DNA of 24,030 nucleotides from a virus: positions 1 to 24,030 of IMG/VR virus record IMGVR_UViG_3300034062_003835; one strand, 5' to 3'. The translations under genes were made by a program, and so were the position numbers. Under the pieces are notes generated by a model, which saw nothing but the letters and a program-made list of their open reading frames with translations, was not told the DNA's origin and did not search any database. Shown in pieces: positions 1 to 8,326 of the stretch (positions within the stretch are counted from its first letter, which is position 1; each line of letters starts with the position of its first letter).

Positions 1-13
1 GTTGGCGGCAAGG

Positions 14-295
14 CTAAGACACGACATCATAAGTCTGTTCAAAGATGGACTGTTTACAAGGATATAGTTTACGCCAATCTGTTGGAAACGGTTCGACAAT
101 TAAGTAATCACCAATTGAACATTCCATTTCACCTTCAAGCGTTGGTATTTTCAAAATTGGCTGTTTGTTTTCGTCCCAATCGTGCAATACGTTGCCTTGA
201 ATTGATTTTGCCCAATTGTAAACCATATCCTTGTTTTGGTTAGTGAATTGAACAGCCTCTATTTCAATAGGCTTTTTTCTAAATTTCTGTATCAT
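14..295 (-). CDS. Small conserved phage protein (RKKPxxIEAVQ / YPCKxxIFExTY type)
   Basis: A 93-aa protein of a type found in many phages. It has the recognisable N-terminal block RKKPIEIEAVQ (residues 6-16) and the C-terminal blocks GDYLI (62-66) and YPCKQSIFEQTY (78-89). Other members typically carry a GDWII...F.PCKPDIFE.TYE ending. The biochemical role of the family is not known to me. There is no signal peptide or membrane segment. The ATG at 295 is the only good start, and the gene ends 14 bases before the window edge. It is the last gene seen in the minus-strand unit that starts at 2464. The match is by motif memory, not by search. Confidence 0.85.
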   Translation of the reverse strand: MIQKFRKKPIEIEAVQFTNQNKDMVYNWAKSIQGNVLHDWDENKQPILKIPTLEGEMECSIGDYLIVEPFPTDWRKLYPCKQSIFEQTYDVVS

Positions 296-298
296 AAT

Positions 299-373
299 TT
301 AATCATTTCCACAAAAAAACCACGCCACCAAAAAGTGTTTAGCTTTATTCAAGGTTTCTCCTTCGTTTTTCAT
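299..373 (-). CDS. Possible 24-aa small ORF
   Basis: A short ATG-initiated frame fills most of the 89-base gap between the genes ending at 385 and starting at 295. The product starts MKNEGETLNKAKHF and ends in a short aromatic stretch, AWFFCGND. Its stop lies only 3 bases before the next ATG, matching the tight packing of this unit. The upstream sequence contains GAAGGAG, but this lies inside the frame, so it does not support this start. It may simply be spacer. No function can be assigned. Confidence 0.2.
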   Translation of the reverse strand: MKNEGETLNKAKHFLVAWFFCGND

Positions 374-384
374 AATGTTGTGCG

Positions 385-735
385 TTATCGTTTTTCCTTC
401 TTTTCCCGCTCCACAAAAAACACCACACCCTTTAACTCGGCTTTTTCCAACAAGCCATTGGTTAGCTTCATGTATGCCATGATGTTGGCTACCCGTTCCA
501 AAATAAAGTCAATGGTCAGGGCTTGTTCCACAGTTAGGTCATGCTTACGTCCATACTGCCCCGCCTCTTCAATGACGCTATTTCCCGCAATTAAAAACGC
601 GTCATGTACTAAGTTGTAACCCCACTTGGTGGAGTTGAGATAATCCGTTGCATCCTTCATTGGCGGGTCGGCCACCCATTTCTTAGCCGTTGCCGCCTTG
701 TGCAATTCAACAACTATGTCGTTTATGTGTTTCAT
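385..735 (-). CDS. Hypothetical phage protein, helical
   Basis: A 116-aa soluble protein, rich in predicted helix and ending in a strongly charged tail (VEREKKEKR). I do not recognise the family. The start at 735 is chosen because its ATG overlaps the TGA of the glycosyltransferase gene as ATGA, the junction used repeatedly here. An upstream in-frame ATG at 792 would give 135 aa but would overlap the glycosyltransferase by 61 bases. The protein has no membrane segment and no catalytic motif that I can see. Its place in a unit with a sugar transferase gives no firm hint of role. Confidence 0.7.
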   Translation of the reverse strand: MKHINDIVVELHKAATAKKWVADPPMKDATDYLNSTKWGYNLVHDAFLIAGNSVIEEAGQYGRKHDLTVEQALTIDFILERVANIMAYMKLTNGLLEKAELKGVVFFVEREKKEKR

Positions 736-1595
736 TTGTTCAACCGAATAAATTTTGACTTCATTAATTGGTGCGACTTTAACGGCGGCCATGTGCCATG
801 CACCGCTTTATGTGCTGCGCTTAATACCGCGTCATAGGCTTGGTACTGCCGCTTGAATGCCGCGTTGGTTTCGCCATATAACCCCAACACGCGCACGCCT
901 GCGTTAATGGCTTCGCCTGCAGTAGACCAACCCTTCCACCCAATGTTAAATACAATCGGTTCGGGTGTTCCCGCAGCTTCGCATGGCAGCAAGCCCAACT
1001 GCGCAAAGGCTACGTTAAAAGCTAATTCATCGGGGAAGGTGTTGCCCCAAACTCTGCCTTTGAAAGCGGGTATAAAGTTCTCCCGCGCTTGCTCAAAAAA
1101 CTTGTCTGTGGTTTCGCTTTTGGTCCAAACCAAAAGCGATGAGTTTATTTCTGGAAGTAGCGCGCCTTCGGGAATGGTATAGGTTTTGCGGACGTCCGGC
1201 AAAGCCATCCATTGGCATTTCCATTTCTCCGCTTCCACGGGCGTAAATTCGTTGGACACCGCGCCGATTTCCCCAAACATGGCAGCCACGTCTTCCAATG
1301 GGCCACAAGCGATGCCGTCAACGTCCAAGTAAATAGTGCGCTCGTATGGCGTGTAAAGGTTTAGGTGCAGCTTGGCTTTGCCAGGTGCGAATTTGCCGTT
1401 GTCGGTGTAATGGTCGGCGGGGCAGGTAATGTAGCTAACGCCCTTTGAGTACATAGGCTGCAAGTACATCCCCGACGTAACAATGGTGATAGGCAGGTCA
1501 TGGGAGTAGTGGCGTATGCTGGTAACAAGGTTTTCTGCCCAATGTTGGTAGGTTCGGTTACTGCCAACCAAAAGTAAAAGTATTCCGGTGGTCAT
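732..1595 (-). CDS. Glycosyltransferase, GT-A fold (GT8-like)
   Basis: A 287-aa protein predicted to move a sugar from a nucleotide-sugar donor. The N-terminus (MTTGILLLLVGSN) looks like a first beta strand of a nucleotide-binding fold, not a cleaved signal. The key motif is YLDVDGI at residues 89-95: a DxD metal and nucleotide-sugar binding motif preceded by the typical K.......Y..YERTIYLD stretch of GT8-like enzymes. A later PDELAFNVA (around 205) matches the acceptor-side region of such enzymes. Its ATG overlaps the previous stop (ATGA), and its own stop overlaps the next ATG. In phages such enzymes may modify virion proteins, DNA or host glycans; the acceptor here is unknown. Confidence 0.75.
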   Translation of the reverse strand: MTTGILLLLVGSNRTYQHWAENLVTSIRHYSHDLPITIVTSGMYLQPMYSKGVSYITCPADHYTDNGKFAPGKAKLHLNLYTPYERTIYLDVDGIACGPLEDVAAMFGEIGAVSNEFTPVEAEKWKCQWMALPDVRKTYTIPEGALLPEINSSLLVWTKSETTDKFFEQARENFIPAFKGRVWGNTFPDELAFNVAFAQLGLLPCEAAGTPEPIVFNIGWKGWSTAGEAINAGVRVLGLYGETNAAFKRQYQAYDAVLSAAHKAVHGTWPPLKSHQLMKSKFIRLNK

Positions 1596-1921
1596 AATAT
1601 CGGTTTTGCTTGTTTTGCAGTTGCGCCCGTAACGCTGTAAACGTGGGCGTTTGCGTGTATGTCAAGTAGCTTTATCATCACATCGTTGTGCGTGGAATAG
1701 TGGCTAAGATATGCCATTTCCTCGTTATCTACCAACCATTTAACATTCTTTAATACTTCGCTTATGTAGATTGAAATTGCCTGTTTTGACTGCCGTAACA
1801 TTTGGTCAGGTTCACCAACGCCTGGCGGTAGTATCCCAAGCGATGCGTTATAGATTTCGCTAATGCACATATCAAAAGCGAGCGCATGGCGGGTGGTTAG
1901 TTTGGTTAGTTGGTGTTTCAT
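1592..1921 (-). CDS. Hypothetical protein
   Basis: A 109-aa protein with no family that I recognise. It appears largely helical (QSKQAISIYISEVLKNVKWL near the middle) and has no predicted membrane span or metal motif. Both ends use ATGA junctions: the start overlaps the stop of the gene at 1918, and the stop overlaps the start of the glycosyltransferase. This indicates translational coupling within one operon. Function unknown. Confidence 0.7.
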   Translation of the reverse strand: MKHQLTKLTTRHALAFDMCISEIYNASLGILPPGVGEPDQMLRQSKQAISIYISEVLKNVKWLVDNEEMAYLSHYSTHNDVMIKLLDIHANAHVYSVTGATAKQAKPIL

Positions 1922-2160
1922 GGTAGTGGGGGTAGGGGTGTAATAAAGTAATCGTAATCTTCTCTATTATTCACGATACAAAGTTCTCCTGTTTTATGGC
2001 ACTTTAAAGTAAGTCCACAATGGTCTTCTAATACTGTAAACTTATCTACATAATGTTGCCCATTTGGCCCGCATATTACAATATCACCTGCGTTAAAAGC
2101 ACCTTGACTAACTGCCTTTTTGCAAGATTTAGTCTTTTCCATATTGCTCATTTTACTCAT
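1918..2160 (-). CDS. Small hypothetical protein, cysteine-containing beta-rich
   Basis: An 80-aa protein. The middle, FNAGDIVICGPNGQHYVDKF, reads like a small beta-barrel (SH3- or KOW-like), and four cysteines are spread through the chain. The start at 2160 overlaps the stop of the upstream gene by 8 bases; in-frame ATGs at 2151 and 2142 are alternatives. A longer frame reaching back to 2280 was not used because it would run antiparallel to good coding sequence of the upstream gene. No function is proposed. Confidence 0.6.
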   Translation of the reverse strand: MSKMSNMEKTKSCKKAVSQGAFNAGDIVICGPNGQHYVDKFTVLEDHCGLTLKCHKTGELCIVNNREDYDYFITPLPPLP

Positions 2161-2464
2161 TCCAAAACATTGACATTTCGCGCTTTGGTGCATCCATATC
2201 CTTTTGAGATATAAACGCCCTGCCATATACTTCAATCGGTGGCCATGCACTTTCTTCGCCCATGAAATAAAGAACATCATTCCAAAACTTTCTTTTTTGG
2301 AGGTTGTCTATGCACAAGACAGAACACTCAAACGCATCCCGCATGGTGGTTACGTCTTCGTCAGGTTCGCCGCTTGCCTCCAATATGGGTGCATATTCCT
2401 TAAGCGCAAGTTCCGCGTAGGGCTGGGGCATTTCCGCTAGCCATTGTGTGATTGGTTTTTTCAT
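2153..2464 (-). CDS. Small conserved phage protein (LxEMPQPYxELAL type)
   Basis: A 103-aa acidic protein with the opening ITQWLAEMPQPYAELAL. This resembles the EWLEELPEPYRSQAL opening of a common but uncharacterised Bacteroidetes phage protein, followed by an AF.......FW block near residues 44-62 (AFECSV...KFWNDV). The match supports the ATG at 2464 as the true start. It is the first gene after the terminator at 2520-2544 and sits directly behind a near-consensus promoter, so the transcript may have no 5' leader. Function unknown. Confidence 0.75.
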   Translation of the reverse strand: MKKPITQWLAEMPQPYAELALKEYAPILEASGEPDEDVTTMRDAFECSVLCIDNLQKRKFWNDVLYFMGEESAWPPIEVYGRAFISQKDMDAPKREMSMFWNE

Positions 2465-2468
2465 GAAG

Positions 2469-2499
2469 CAAAGTTACACCACCGCCCCTTCCCTCCAAA
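2469..2499 (-). promoter_or_regulatory. Bacteroidetes-type promoter (TTTG-N19-TAACTTTG)
   Basis: On the minus strand TTTG (2499-2496) is followed by exactly 19 bases and then TAACTTTG (2476-2469), which fits the -33/-7 consensus of Bacteroidetes. It lies between a terminator and the first gene of the next unit. Only four bases separate the -7 box from the ATG at 2464, so the expected transcription start is at or very near the start codon. Confidence 0.6.
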
Positions 2500-2514
2500 C
2501 TCCTTAACTTTTTT

Positions 2515-2544
2515 TAACGAAAAAAGGGGGCATTAAACCCCCTT
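2515..2544 (-). terminator. Rho-independent terminator
   Basis: A perfect 7-bp stem, AAGGGGG/CCCCCTT (2524-2530 with 2538-2544), has a 7-base loop. On the minus strand it runs straight into a T-tract. It lies 26 bases after the stop of the 176-aa gene and closes that transcript before the next promoter. Confidence 0.85.
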
Positions 2545-2569
2545 ATTCGTGTGTGTCCGTTATTCCTAA

Positions 2570-3100
2570 TTAGGAGAAAACCCCAGCAGGTGCGTTGTAT
2601 AGTGTGGGGAAGTCGTTAGGGTTACTCTCCCACATAAACGACACATTGTAAAGCTGAAACTCAGCGTCAATGTTAGACGCTGGCATAGCCATTGCCCGCA
2701 CGTCAGCGTAAGCCAAACGGATTTCGCTTTCGTTAGGGTTGTGCCACCCGATACCGCCGAAGGTCTGCGTGTTTAGGATTTCATAGAAGCTGTCGTTAGA
2801 CGCGTTCACGTTGGCATCTGTCAACGCCAAAGTGTGGTTGAGCTTCATGAGGATTTCCTCTGGGCCTCTTTCGCGTGGGTTAGCCGCGTTTTCGGCTTCG
2901 GGATTGGCATATTGACCTTTGATGTTTTTAATGATAACAACATCGTTGGCCGCCAGTTTCGCTGCCCATTCTGCGGGGTCGGTGGGGTCAATAAAGGTTA
3001 CGCCTTGCGCTAAAACGAAGACATCACCGATGCCGCGTACGCGCAATTCACCACATTGGTTCTCGCTGTAGGCGGGGAGTGCATTTAAACAATAAGACAT
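2570..3100 (-). CDS. Putative abundant virion structural protein
   Basis: A 176-aa acidic protein without signal peptide or membrane span. I do not recognise the family with certainty. It reads like a compact beta/alpha structural subunit (GDVFVLAQGVTFIDP early; FYEILNTQTFGGIGW in the middle; FQLYNVSFMWESNP late). It is the only gene here flanked by its own promoter-like box (3139-3146) and a strong terminator (2515-2544). That arrangement suggests high independent expression, as for a major tail-tube or capsid-associated protein. It directly follows the gpF-like head protein gene. Naming it major tail or head protein would be an inference from position and expression signals only. Confidence 0.6.
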   Translation of the reverse strand: MSYCLNALPAYSENQCGELRVRGIGDVFVLAQGVTFIDPTDPAEWAAKLAANDVVIIKNIKGQYANPEAENAANPRERGPEEILMKLNHTLALTDANVNASNDSFYEILNTQTFGGIGWHNPNESEIRLAYADVRAMAMPASNIDAEFQLYNVSFMWESNPNDFPTLYNAPAGVFS

Positions 3101-3138
3101 TTTTTTTGATTTTAAGGATTAACGTTAAACACTAAGGA

Positions 3139-3172
3139 CAAATTTAACATTTTTTAAGATACAAATTACAAT
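3139..3172 (-). promoter_or_regulatory. Possible promoter of the 176-aa gene
   Basis: In the 71-base gap before the ATG at 3100 the minus strand has TAAATTTG (3146-3139), an exact TAnnTTTG box. Upstream candidates for the -33 element are ATTG (22-base spacing) and TTTG (15-base spacing); neither is ideal. The implied 5' leader is about 33 bases. The box is part of a 19-bp element repeated next to the tape measure gene. Confidence 0.4.
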
Positions 3173-4065
3173 TACGCGTCGGGGGCGTCATCGGTAATAT
3201 ACCCCTTCCTGCGCGCGCGCGTAAGCACGTCTTCCGGAACTAACGCCGTAGCAATCGGAACAAGTAAGTGGTTGCAGTTGTAGCCACCTCGCAGCGAAAA
3301 TATAGTGTCCGCCGTAGTCGCTCTGTTTTTCCCGTCCCAATCCAAAGTGGCCCATTGCCGAATTTCCTCGGTATGGTACACCTTGCCTTTCCTGTGCAAA
3401 CAAAATTCGCGGGAATCCAAAGTGTTCACGCCGGCATACTCATAAAATTCAAAGCCCATTGCATCACCTACTGCAGTCATGTACTGCGCATGGCCAACCG
3501 CGAAAATGTCCTTGGCGTTTTGCTTGGCGTAGCGCTCCATCCTGCCCTGAAAATCCTCGCTCCCTTCAATGTTTTGCCGTACGTTTCGGATCACATCTGT
3601 GAATTTTTCTGAACGCGCCACCGCATTGTTTAGGATTTCGCGGAAGCTGGGTAATGCTGTGTCTACCGCGCCTTGGGTAAGTAGCCTTGTTGCGTTTGTT
3701 TTTGCGTTGGCTAAGATAGCGTTGGCGGCGTCTGTAATGTTTGGAGTTATGCCGTAGGTGTCAAAAAGCCTTATGGTCATTTCCGCCATGAGGTCATATC
3801 CTCCAAGGTACTCCCGCAAAAATTCGCGGTATTTTGGGGATAGGTAGGCCGCGCGTAGGTCGTTGATAATAGTTTCAATCTGCCCAAAGTTTGCCGTGCT
3901 GGTTATTACGCTTCCGTCTGGGTTTAGCGCAAGGCTTGACAGGCTGCCAATAATGCGGTCGAACGCTTCACGCTGCACGCGCATAGTGCCCTTGGACAAG
4001 GCAGCAGGAAAGTTGTCAATACCTTCCTGCAAGTCCTTAATTATTTGGTTTTGCTCCCGCGTCAT
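3172..4065 (-). CDS. Phage head morphogenesis protein, Mu gpF-like (minor head protein)
   Basis: A 297-aa protein. The N-terminal two thirds are helical. The C-terminal third has the layout of the Phage_Mu_F / SPP1 gp7 family: AQYMTAVGDAMGFEFYEYAG, LDSREFCLHRKGKVYH (216-231), then GGYNCNHLLVPIA (260-272). The Cys and His residues at 222, 224, 231, 264 and 266 are those expected of this domain. Such proteins associate with the portal and may be ejected with DNA. The start overlaps the previous stop (ATGA). It is odd that it follows the tail-tip genes; usually it lies next to the portal gene, which is not in this window. Confidence 0.8.
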   Translation of the reverse strand: MTREQNQIIKDLQEGIDNFPAALSKGTMRVQREAFDRIIGSLSSLALNPDGSVITSTANFGQIETIINDLRAAYLSPKYREFLREYLGGYDLMAEMTIRLFDTYGITPNITDAANAILANAKTNATRLLTQGAVDTALPSFREILNNAVARSEKFTDVIRNVRQNIEGSEDFQGRMERYAKQNAKDIFAVGHAQYMTAVGDAMGFEFYEYAGVNTLDSREFCLHRKGKVYHTEEIRQWATLDWDGKNRATTADTIFSLRGGYNCNHLLVPIATALVPEDVLTRARRKGYITDDAPDA

Positions 4066-5939
4066 CGCGTGTTACGTAGGTTATCTTGATTGCGGAATTG
4101 CACCTCGGTTGTTGCGCGCGCTAATTCGTAGCTGTCCGACCAATCCGGTTGATACTCGGATATCCGCATCACGCGTACACCATCAACTCGGCAGTCGCTG
4201 TGGGCTAAGGCTGTGCTTAACACCATGTGGTAGTAAGCTGGGGCTGGCCCTTGGTTGAAGTCCGCCACTCTTAAGCCGTCATGGTATGGGTTGTTTCCGA
4301 TACCGCGACCTGATTTGAACACGGACAAGCTGTTGTCGCGTAGCGTTTGGTTAATTATCCGCGCCGTGTTCCGCGTGAAGTTTCGGTATAGCGGGTCAAA
4401 CTCATAGTTTAATCCGTAGGCGTTGGAATCGTTCCGGTAGGAAATCTCCGTAGTACATCCTTGTGGGCATAACTTGAAACACTCGCTAAGGGCGTAGTAA
4501 GGCGTAGACACCTCGCAAACCGACAAGGACACCGAAGTGATGCAGCCGTATAAGTTAAGATCGTTGAATGAAACCGAAAACGTATCATATGCTTGGTCGG
4601 CCGTAAAGCTAAAGGTGTATGTTCCGCTGCTGCTGCTGGCGGGAATGTTGCCAATGGGGGTGTATGATACCTCAAATAAACCCACCCCAATTTCGGCAAA
4701 ATTTCCAATACCCGTTGTAACTCCGCAAACATCAATGCTTACGCAATATTCACGGCCAACTTCCAATGGACAAGCCAAAAGCGTAAACATTCCTGCAAAC
4801 GGCCCTACCGCCTCGGTATAACAAGCCCCACAACACTCACCCTCGCACGGGTCAAAAAGCCCATCGCTGCCACTCCAATTTACTTCGGGGTTCTCAAAGT
4901 TAGGGTCAAATATCAACTCCCCCTCACATTCGGGCGGGTTGCCCTCGTCAATTAAAGCCAAACGTACGCATCCACATTCCTCTGTAAAATCCGCCCATGT
5001 GCCTTGATAAACCACGTTCCCCGTAAACATAGCGGTGTCGCTGGCCGAATCGCCATAAGTTATAGTTTGGCCGCCTAACACGTTGCCCGCAAGGTCAAGG
5101 GCTACCAAAGAATAGGAATCGTTTACTTCGTAGATTTCCAAAGCCGAAAAATCTATTGTGCCCGAAAAGTCCACGGACACGTCAATCTGAAAAATATTAA
5201 GCGGTGCAGTTGGCTCACCCCAAACGTAAAACTCAAAATCCCCTGCGCTGGCGATGGTATAGGTTGCTAATGGGCCACTCGGACCAGGTACTACAATGTC
5301 AAAACTACCATAGTTATACTGGCTTACCCTCAAGGTAACCCTGTTCCATTTTCCGCTCGCCAACATTGGTTGGGTAGCGTTCCTAAAGGTTATTGTGGTA
5401 GGGCCGCCACCAGCGTAAGTAGCGGTATTAATTAGTGGTGAGTTTTGCAAAAAGATTGACCAACCTGCCGTGGTGGCAAACACATAAGTAATTACATAGT
5501 TTTGGCCTATGCCCGTGAATATGTCCGCGTTTAAACTTAGCTGTGTTGCACTATCCCGCGCCGTAATCCATGCGCTTTGCCCCGTGTCGCTATTGAAAAC
5601 TAATGCCTGTTGTGGTACAGCCCCAACACCCGCTGGGAAAGCCGCCCCGCTATCAATGAGTTTATTCGCTGCTACACCCGTAACCGCCGCCCCTCTGTAT
5701 GCTTGTAGCAAATACCTATTTAATCCCACCTCACTCGCTTTCCATTGCACGTTGACAGGATCGTTCAACTCCGCCACCTGACACCAGTTAGCGCCAAACA
5801 CGCGGCACTTACCTAATATCTTGTCGTACAGCGTTACTTCCTCATCCGTGAAATTATCCGCTATGCTTTCGCGGTTAGGCTCTACCAACCGAAAAACAAC
5901 AGGCTGGTAATCCAATAATCTTATGTCCCTACGTGGCAT
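4062..5939 (-). CDS. Tail tip / adhesin-like structural protein, cysteine-rich
   Basis: A 625-aa multi-domain protein, mostly beta. Residues 94-140 form a module (LIDSGAAF ... DSATQLSLNADIF) that recurs in phage structural proteins. Residues about 150-280 look like a jelly-roll, carbohydrate-binding-type sandwich. A cysteine-rich segment (about 320-410; EECGC, CEGECCGAC) and a second sandwich follow, then a C-terminal region rich in N, R and Y (FDPLYRNFTRNT). These features fit a virion surface protein that may bind host glycans. It sits between another large tail protein and the gpF-like gene, with an ATGA junction to the latter. I cannot assign an exact position in the tail. Confidence 0.6.
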   Translation of the reverse strand: MPRRDIRLLDYQPVVFRLVEPNRESIADNFTDEEVTLYDKILGKCRVFGANWCQVAELNDPVNVQWKASEVGLNRYLLQAYRGAAVTGVAANKLIDSGAAFPAGVGAVPQQALVFNSDTGQSAWITARDSATQLSLNADIFTGIGQNYVITYVFATTAGWSIFLQNSPLINTATYAGGGPTTITFRNATQPMLASGKWNRVTLRVSQYNYGSFDIVVPGPSGPLATYTIASAGDFEFYVWGEPTAPLNIFQIDVSVDFSGTIDFSALEIYEVNDSYSLVALDLAGNVLGGQTITYGDSASDTAMFTGNVVYQGTWADFTEECGCVRLALIDEGNPPECEGELIFDPNFENPEVNWSGSDGLFDPCEGECCGACYTEAVGPFAGMFTLLACPLEVGREYCVSIDVCGVTTGIGNFAEIGVGLFEVSYTPIGNIPASSSSGTYTFSFTADQAYDTFSVSFNDLNLYGCITSVSLSVCEVSTPYYALSECFKLCPQGCTTEISYRNDSNAYGLNYEFDPLYRNFTRNTARIINQTLRDNSLSVFKSGRGIGNNPYHDGLRVADFNQGPAPAYYHMVLSTALAHSDCRVDGVRVMRISEYQPDWSDSYELARATTEVQFRNQDNLRNTR

Positions 5940-5940
5940 C

Positions 5941-8316
5941 TTATTCGTTTAGTAAGTTGTTACTTTGATTGTAATTTCTCTGAAATACCCCAGATGAATC
6001 CCCGCTGCTTATATTCCGCGTTATGTCCTTTGCCCTCGCGGTTATGTACTTGTTAGGGCCAAAGGATATGCGCACACCAACATAAGGATTGGACTTAATT
6101 AAATCCCATTGGTCTTGCTCAATATGTCCGGTGAAATCGTCTAAAACAGCTTCAACATTGTTGGGGTCTGATGTAGCAATAACCTTATTATTTTCCGGCG
6201 TAGACATCACCCTAAAGAATGTTCTACTTGCAGCACGCCCAGCATCATTAAAAATATATGGACCTTGTTGGTATGGCGTATCATAAAGCCTCCACCTCAT
6301 TTGAGGTGTAAGTGGCGAAGCGGGATAGGTTATTGGGCTAAACGCATAAGAACACAACACCACCTGCACATAATCCCCAGAGGCCAAATTAAAGGTGGCA
6401 TCTAAGACAATGGGAAAACTTACAAACGCACCGGGTGGGATTTGAAAAAGCCCTAATGAAACCTGATTAATGAAAACGTTTGAGCTGTCATATTGTTGCA
6501 TTGCTATGCCAAATAAACCGGGGTTTACTTGTGAAAATTGACCCTGATTATACACGTTTAGCACGGCTCTAAATCCATAAAGCCCACCCGAGGCAGGCGG
6601 AACAGTAAACCTTCCATTGACTGGGTTATAATCCCCCGAGTTGCTTGCTGGCGTTTGTGCGTCTTCTGGAAACTTTATGATTTCGTTGTGCCAATAACCC
6701 TGCGAAGAATTAAAAGGATTAACTGCTGGCTGGCCTCCGCCTGTCAGGTCGGGTGTTAAGTAATTGTTTACGCCTCCTGCCCAAGTTAGCCCTACATTGA
6801 AATCCACCGCCGTTGCAGCACCTATTGTTAGCACCGTGTTTGGTATTCTCATGATGTGGCTTTGCACCACCTTCATGTTTGAAATATCGGTATTATATGC
6901 CGCAATATTTGGAAATCCTGCTGCTGGGTTTGGCGCGTCAGTTAAAAAGTATCTCGCTTCGTTTAGCGTGTCAAAACAAACGAAAAACACTTCTTGGTCA
7001 AGTTCATCGTCATTCTCAAAAATAGTGTAGTTATCACCACCAAAGAATATGTTTTGCTCTACGTTTATAATGTCATCTGGGATAGCCACCGGACCTGTTG
7101 CACACGCCAATCCGGTAGTATAATTTACAGCCAGCATATTAGGCCCAACATTCTGTGAAGGAAATCCCCTGTTTGCATCATCTTCGATAACAAAAGGCGT
7201 AGCCAAACCAGTTCGCCTACCGCGCATTAATGCAAAAGGATTTAACTCATGCCCGCCTCTTAATTGAATAGGCAGCACCCTTTTAATACTGTTGGAGGAT
7301 ATTATTAGGGTGTTCATTCTTAGGTCTAATGTTACATCCTCTTTCGCATCGCTTCCGGTTGTGTAACTTTCCCTAAGGTGGTATATAGCACCCTGCTGCG
7401 GAATAAATCCCCTGTCCTGTCTACTACAACCTACGTCAATCTTGTTGTAAAGTATAGATTTGTCCAGCCCCTCTACTAATTCCTCTGCCTCAATAATAGG
7501 GTTTTGACCTTGGCGGACAAAGAAGTCATAAGGCTCAATCCTAATAATGGGGTTAGCCCCGTCATCTTCTACGGAAAACCAAATGTTAAATATTTTGTGG
7601 AGGTCAGAAAACAAGTCATCCCAAGATATTCTTGGACTTTGCCCAACGCCCGGCAGCCTTATTTGGTGTCCAGAGAAAATACCAGTAAACGCAAAGAAGT
7701 TAGCAGGGTTCGTATAGTCGAAAAAATCCGAACGAAAGCCAACCCTTCCATCCGTCATAAAGTCAATTAAAAACTTTAATACGTCATAGGTATAATATCC
7801 CTGCGCGGGTGGTATTGTTATCGTTCCAAGTGGTCCGCCAGTGTAGCTATTATTCGTGTTAAGGTAATTTGTTACCTCAAAAAATGAAAAGTTATTTACA
7901 GGTAGTGCGGGAATCACAAATCCATTGATAGAGGTTTGCACTCCAAGTTGGGTTTCCACCTTTCTGTTAGCTTCGATTAACCCAAAAAAACCAAGGTCCG
8001 TAAGTTCGCATACAGCCTCGCGCTTAATCATGTCAAACTGGATGTTTTCAGTTTTTATCTCGCCCGAAAATATCCGCGTCCAAACACCTGTTGTGGGGTC
8101 TTGTGTGCTAATTTGAACAGGAAGCCTTACATAAAGTGCGCTTCTATATGACCGCCTAACATAATCATGTGCATCTCCAATTAGAGTTATGCTTCCGGTT
8201 ATTTCGGTTAGAAATCCCTTTAGTTCATCACTTCGGAATATCCTTTCCTCTAATTCTGGAAGCCCCTGCGCTTCATTGGTAAACTCTTGATTGTCGATTA
8301 TTATGCGGACGTTCAT
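5941..8316 (-). CDS. Large tail-tip / baseplate hub-like protein
   Basis: A 791-aa protein lying directly after the tape measure gene, the usual place of distal-tail and tail-associated proteins. The N-terminus (MNVRIIIDN ... LTEITGSITLIGDAHDYV ... RIFSGEIK) resembles a hub-type beta fold; the C-terminal half (from about residue 570) looks like a beta-sandwich. The ATG at 8316, 10 bases after the tape measure stop, is chosen over an upstream in-frame ATG at 8628. The longer version would add about 104 residues of low-complexity R/T/W-rich sequence lying over the end of the tape measure gene. No enzymatic motif is visible. Confidence 0.6.
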   Translation of the reverse strand: MNVRIIIDNQEFTNEAQGLPELEERIFRSDELKGFLTEITGSITLIGDAHDYVRRSYRSALYVRLPVQISTQDPTTGVWTRIFSGEIKTENIQFDMIKREAVCELTDLGFFGLIEANRKVETQLGVQTSINGFVIPALPVNNFSFFEVTNYLNTNNSYTGGPLGTITIPPAQGYYTYDVLKFLIDFMTDGRVGFRSDFFDYTNPANFFAFTGIFSGHQIRLPGVGQSPRISWDDLFSDLHKIFNIWFSVEDDGANPIIRIEPYDFFVRQGQNPIIEAEELVEGLDKSILYNKIDVGCSRQDRGFIPQQGAIYHLRESYTTGSDAKEDVTLDLRMNTLIISSNSIKRVLPIQLRGGHELNPFALMRGRRTGLATPFVIEDDANRGFPSQNVGPNMLAVNYTTGLACATGPVAIPDDIINVEQNIFFGGDNYTIFENDDELDQEVFFVCFDTLNEARYFLTDAPNPAAGFPNIAAYNTDISNMKVVQSHIMRIPNTVLTIGAATAVDFNVGLTWAGGVNNYLTPDLTGGGQPAVNPFNSSQGYWHNEIIKFPEDAQTPASNSGDYNPVNGRFTVPPASGGLYGFRAVLNVYNQGQFSQVNPGLFGIAMQQYDSSNVFINQVSLGLFQIPPGAFVSFPIVLDATFNLASGDYVQVVLCSYAFSPITYPASPLTPQMRWRLYDTPYQQGPYIFNDAGRAASRTFFRVMSTPENNKVIATSDPNNVEAVLDDFTGHIEQDQWDLIKSNPYVGVRISFGPNKYITARAKDITRNISSGDSSGVFQRNYNQSNNLLNE

Positions 8317-8326
8317 AGCCGCTAAG

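Noticed and set aside
236-619. Plus-strand 127-aa frame near the left edge
   Set aside because: F/S-rich translation antisense to two minus-strand genes; no start signal.
853-1182. Plus-strand 109-aa frame opposite the glycosyltransferase
   Set aside because: Shadow of a gene with a clear DxD motif in the other strand.
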